From Notolepis coatsorum (Eukaryota; Chordata; Actinopteri; Aulopiformes; Paralepididae), in the NCBI GenBank assembly GCA_963971535.1, contig OZ020601.1, positions 19,716,278 to 19,780,277 of the forward strand: 64,000 nucleotides of DNA, in the 5' to 3' direction. Numbering within the stretch: the stretch's first letter is position 1; each line of letters starts with the position of its first letter. The position numbers were made by a program, and so were the translations under genes. Shown one piece after another: positions 63,822-64,000 of this stretch. The notes below the pieces were generated by a model that worked only from the letters and a program-made list of their open reading frames with translations, was not told where the DNA came from and ran no database searches.

Positions 63822-64000
63822 CTGGAAACACACAGGGACACCTCCTTCCATCAACACAGGGGCTTTAAAAGTGCTATTTTACATTCTTTCAGTGGATTTG
63901 ATACGGTATATAATCTAATATCACCTAACGTCACGGTGACCAATCGCAGCCACTCTTATTGTCTGGGACCAAATACGGCCACGCCCCACTCCCAGTAAAA
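63822..64000. other. oxr1 intron, continues beyond window
   Basis: Sequence upstream of the linker exon's acceptor. No coding sequence was recognised. Confidence 0.6.

Overview
This window is vertebrate nuclear DNA, almost certainly from a ray-finned (probably percomorph teleost) fish. The evidence is two spliced, deeply conserved vertebrate genes with GT-AG introns, fish-type LINE, SINE, hAT and MITE debris, and long CA/CT/GT runs. The species cannot be named from the sequence alone.

Gene 1 (+ strand, 859-18707) is squalene epoxidase (sqle), the FAD monooxygenase of sterol synthesis. Ten coding exons can be placed. They join in frame into 1,440 bases (479 residues plus stop), starting just before the FAD-binding domain and running to the C-terminal membrane anchor. 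The N-terminal, sterol-sensing exon lies upstream of the window. One intron appears to use a GC-AG splice pair. The 3' UTR runs to an AATAAA at 19957.

Gene 2 (- strand, 63821 down to 30424) is oxr1 (oxidation resistance 1). The nine 3'-most coding exons are present: a long acidic/Pro-Ser linker exon, then the exons leading into and forming the C-terminal TLDc domain, ending in the family's typical Trp-Ala-Phe-Glu tail. All phases agree (1,693 coding bases). The two genes are tail to tail across about 11.7 kb. They share no pathway, so their proximity is positional.

Everything else is non-coding and very rich in repeats. About one third of the window (roughly 21 kb by my count) is tandem repeat, in about two dozen unrelated families with units of 2-64 bp. 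The largest are a 23-bp unit filling the last sqle intron (~147 copies), a 27-bp unit in the intergenic space (~140 copies, split by a hAT transposon), a 26-28-bp unit (~74 copies), a 38-bp unit (~42 copies) and a 64-bp unit (~19 copies) in oxr1 introns. Several arrays stop within about 10 bases of an oxr1 splice site, and two resemble part of the oxr1 coding exon 4-5 kb away.

Mobile elements include three hAT-type elements with readable 8-bp target duplications, an 8-bp-TSD MITE, a Harbinger-like MITE whose empty site can be read in another repeat copy, TTAA-flanked MITEs, TA-flanked MITEs, several tRNA-derived SINEs and fragments of at least four LINE lineages. No prokaryotic system, CRISPR array or novel protein-coding system was found. 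The long open frames outside the exons are tandem-repeat or antisense artefacts. The unusual content is the repeat architecture itself.
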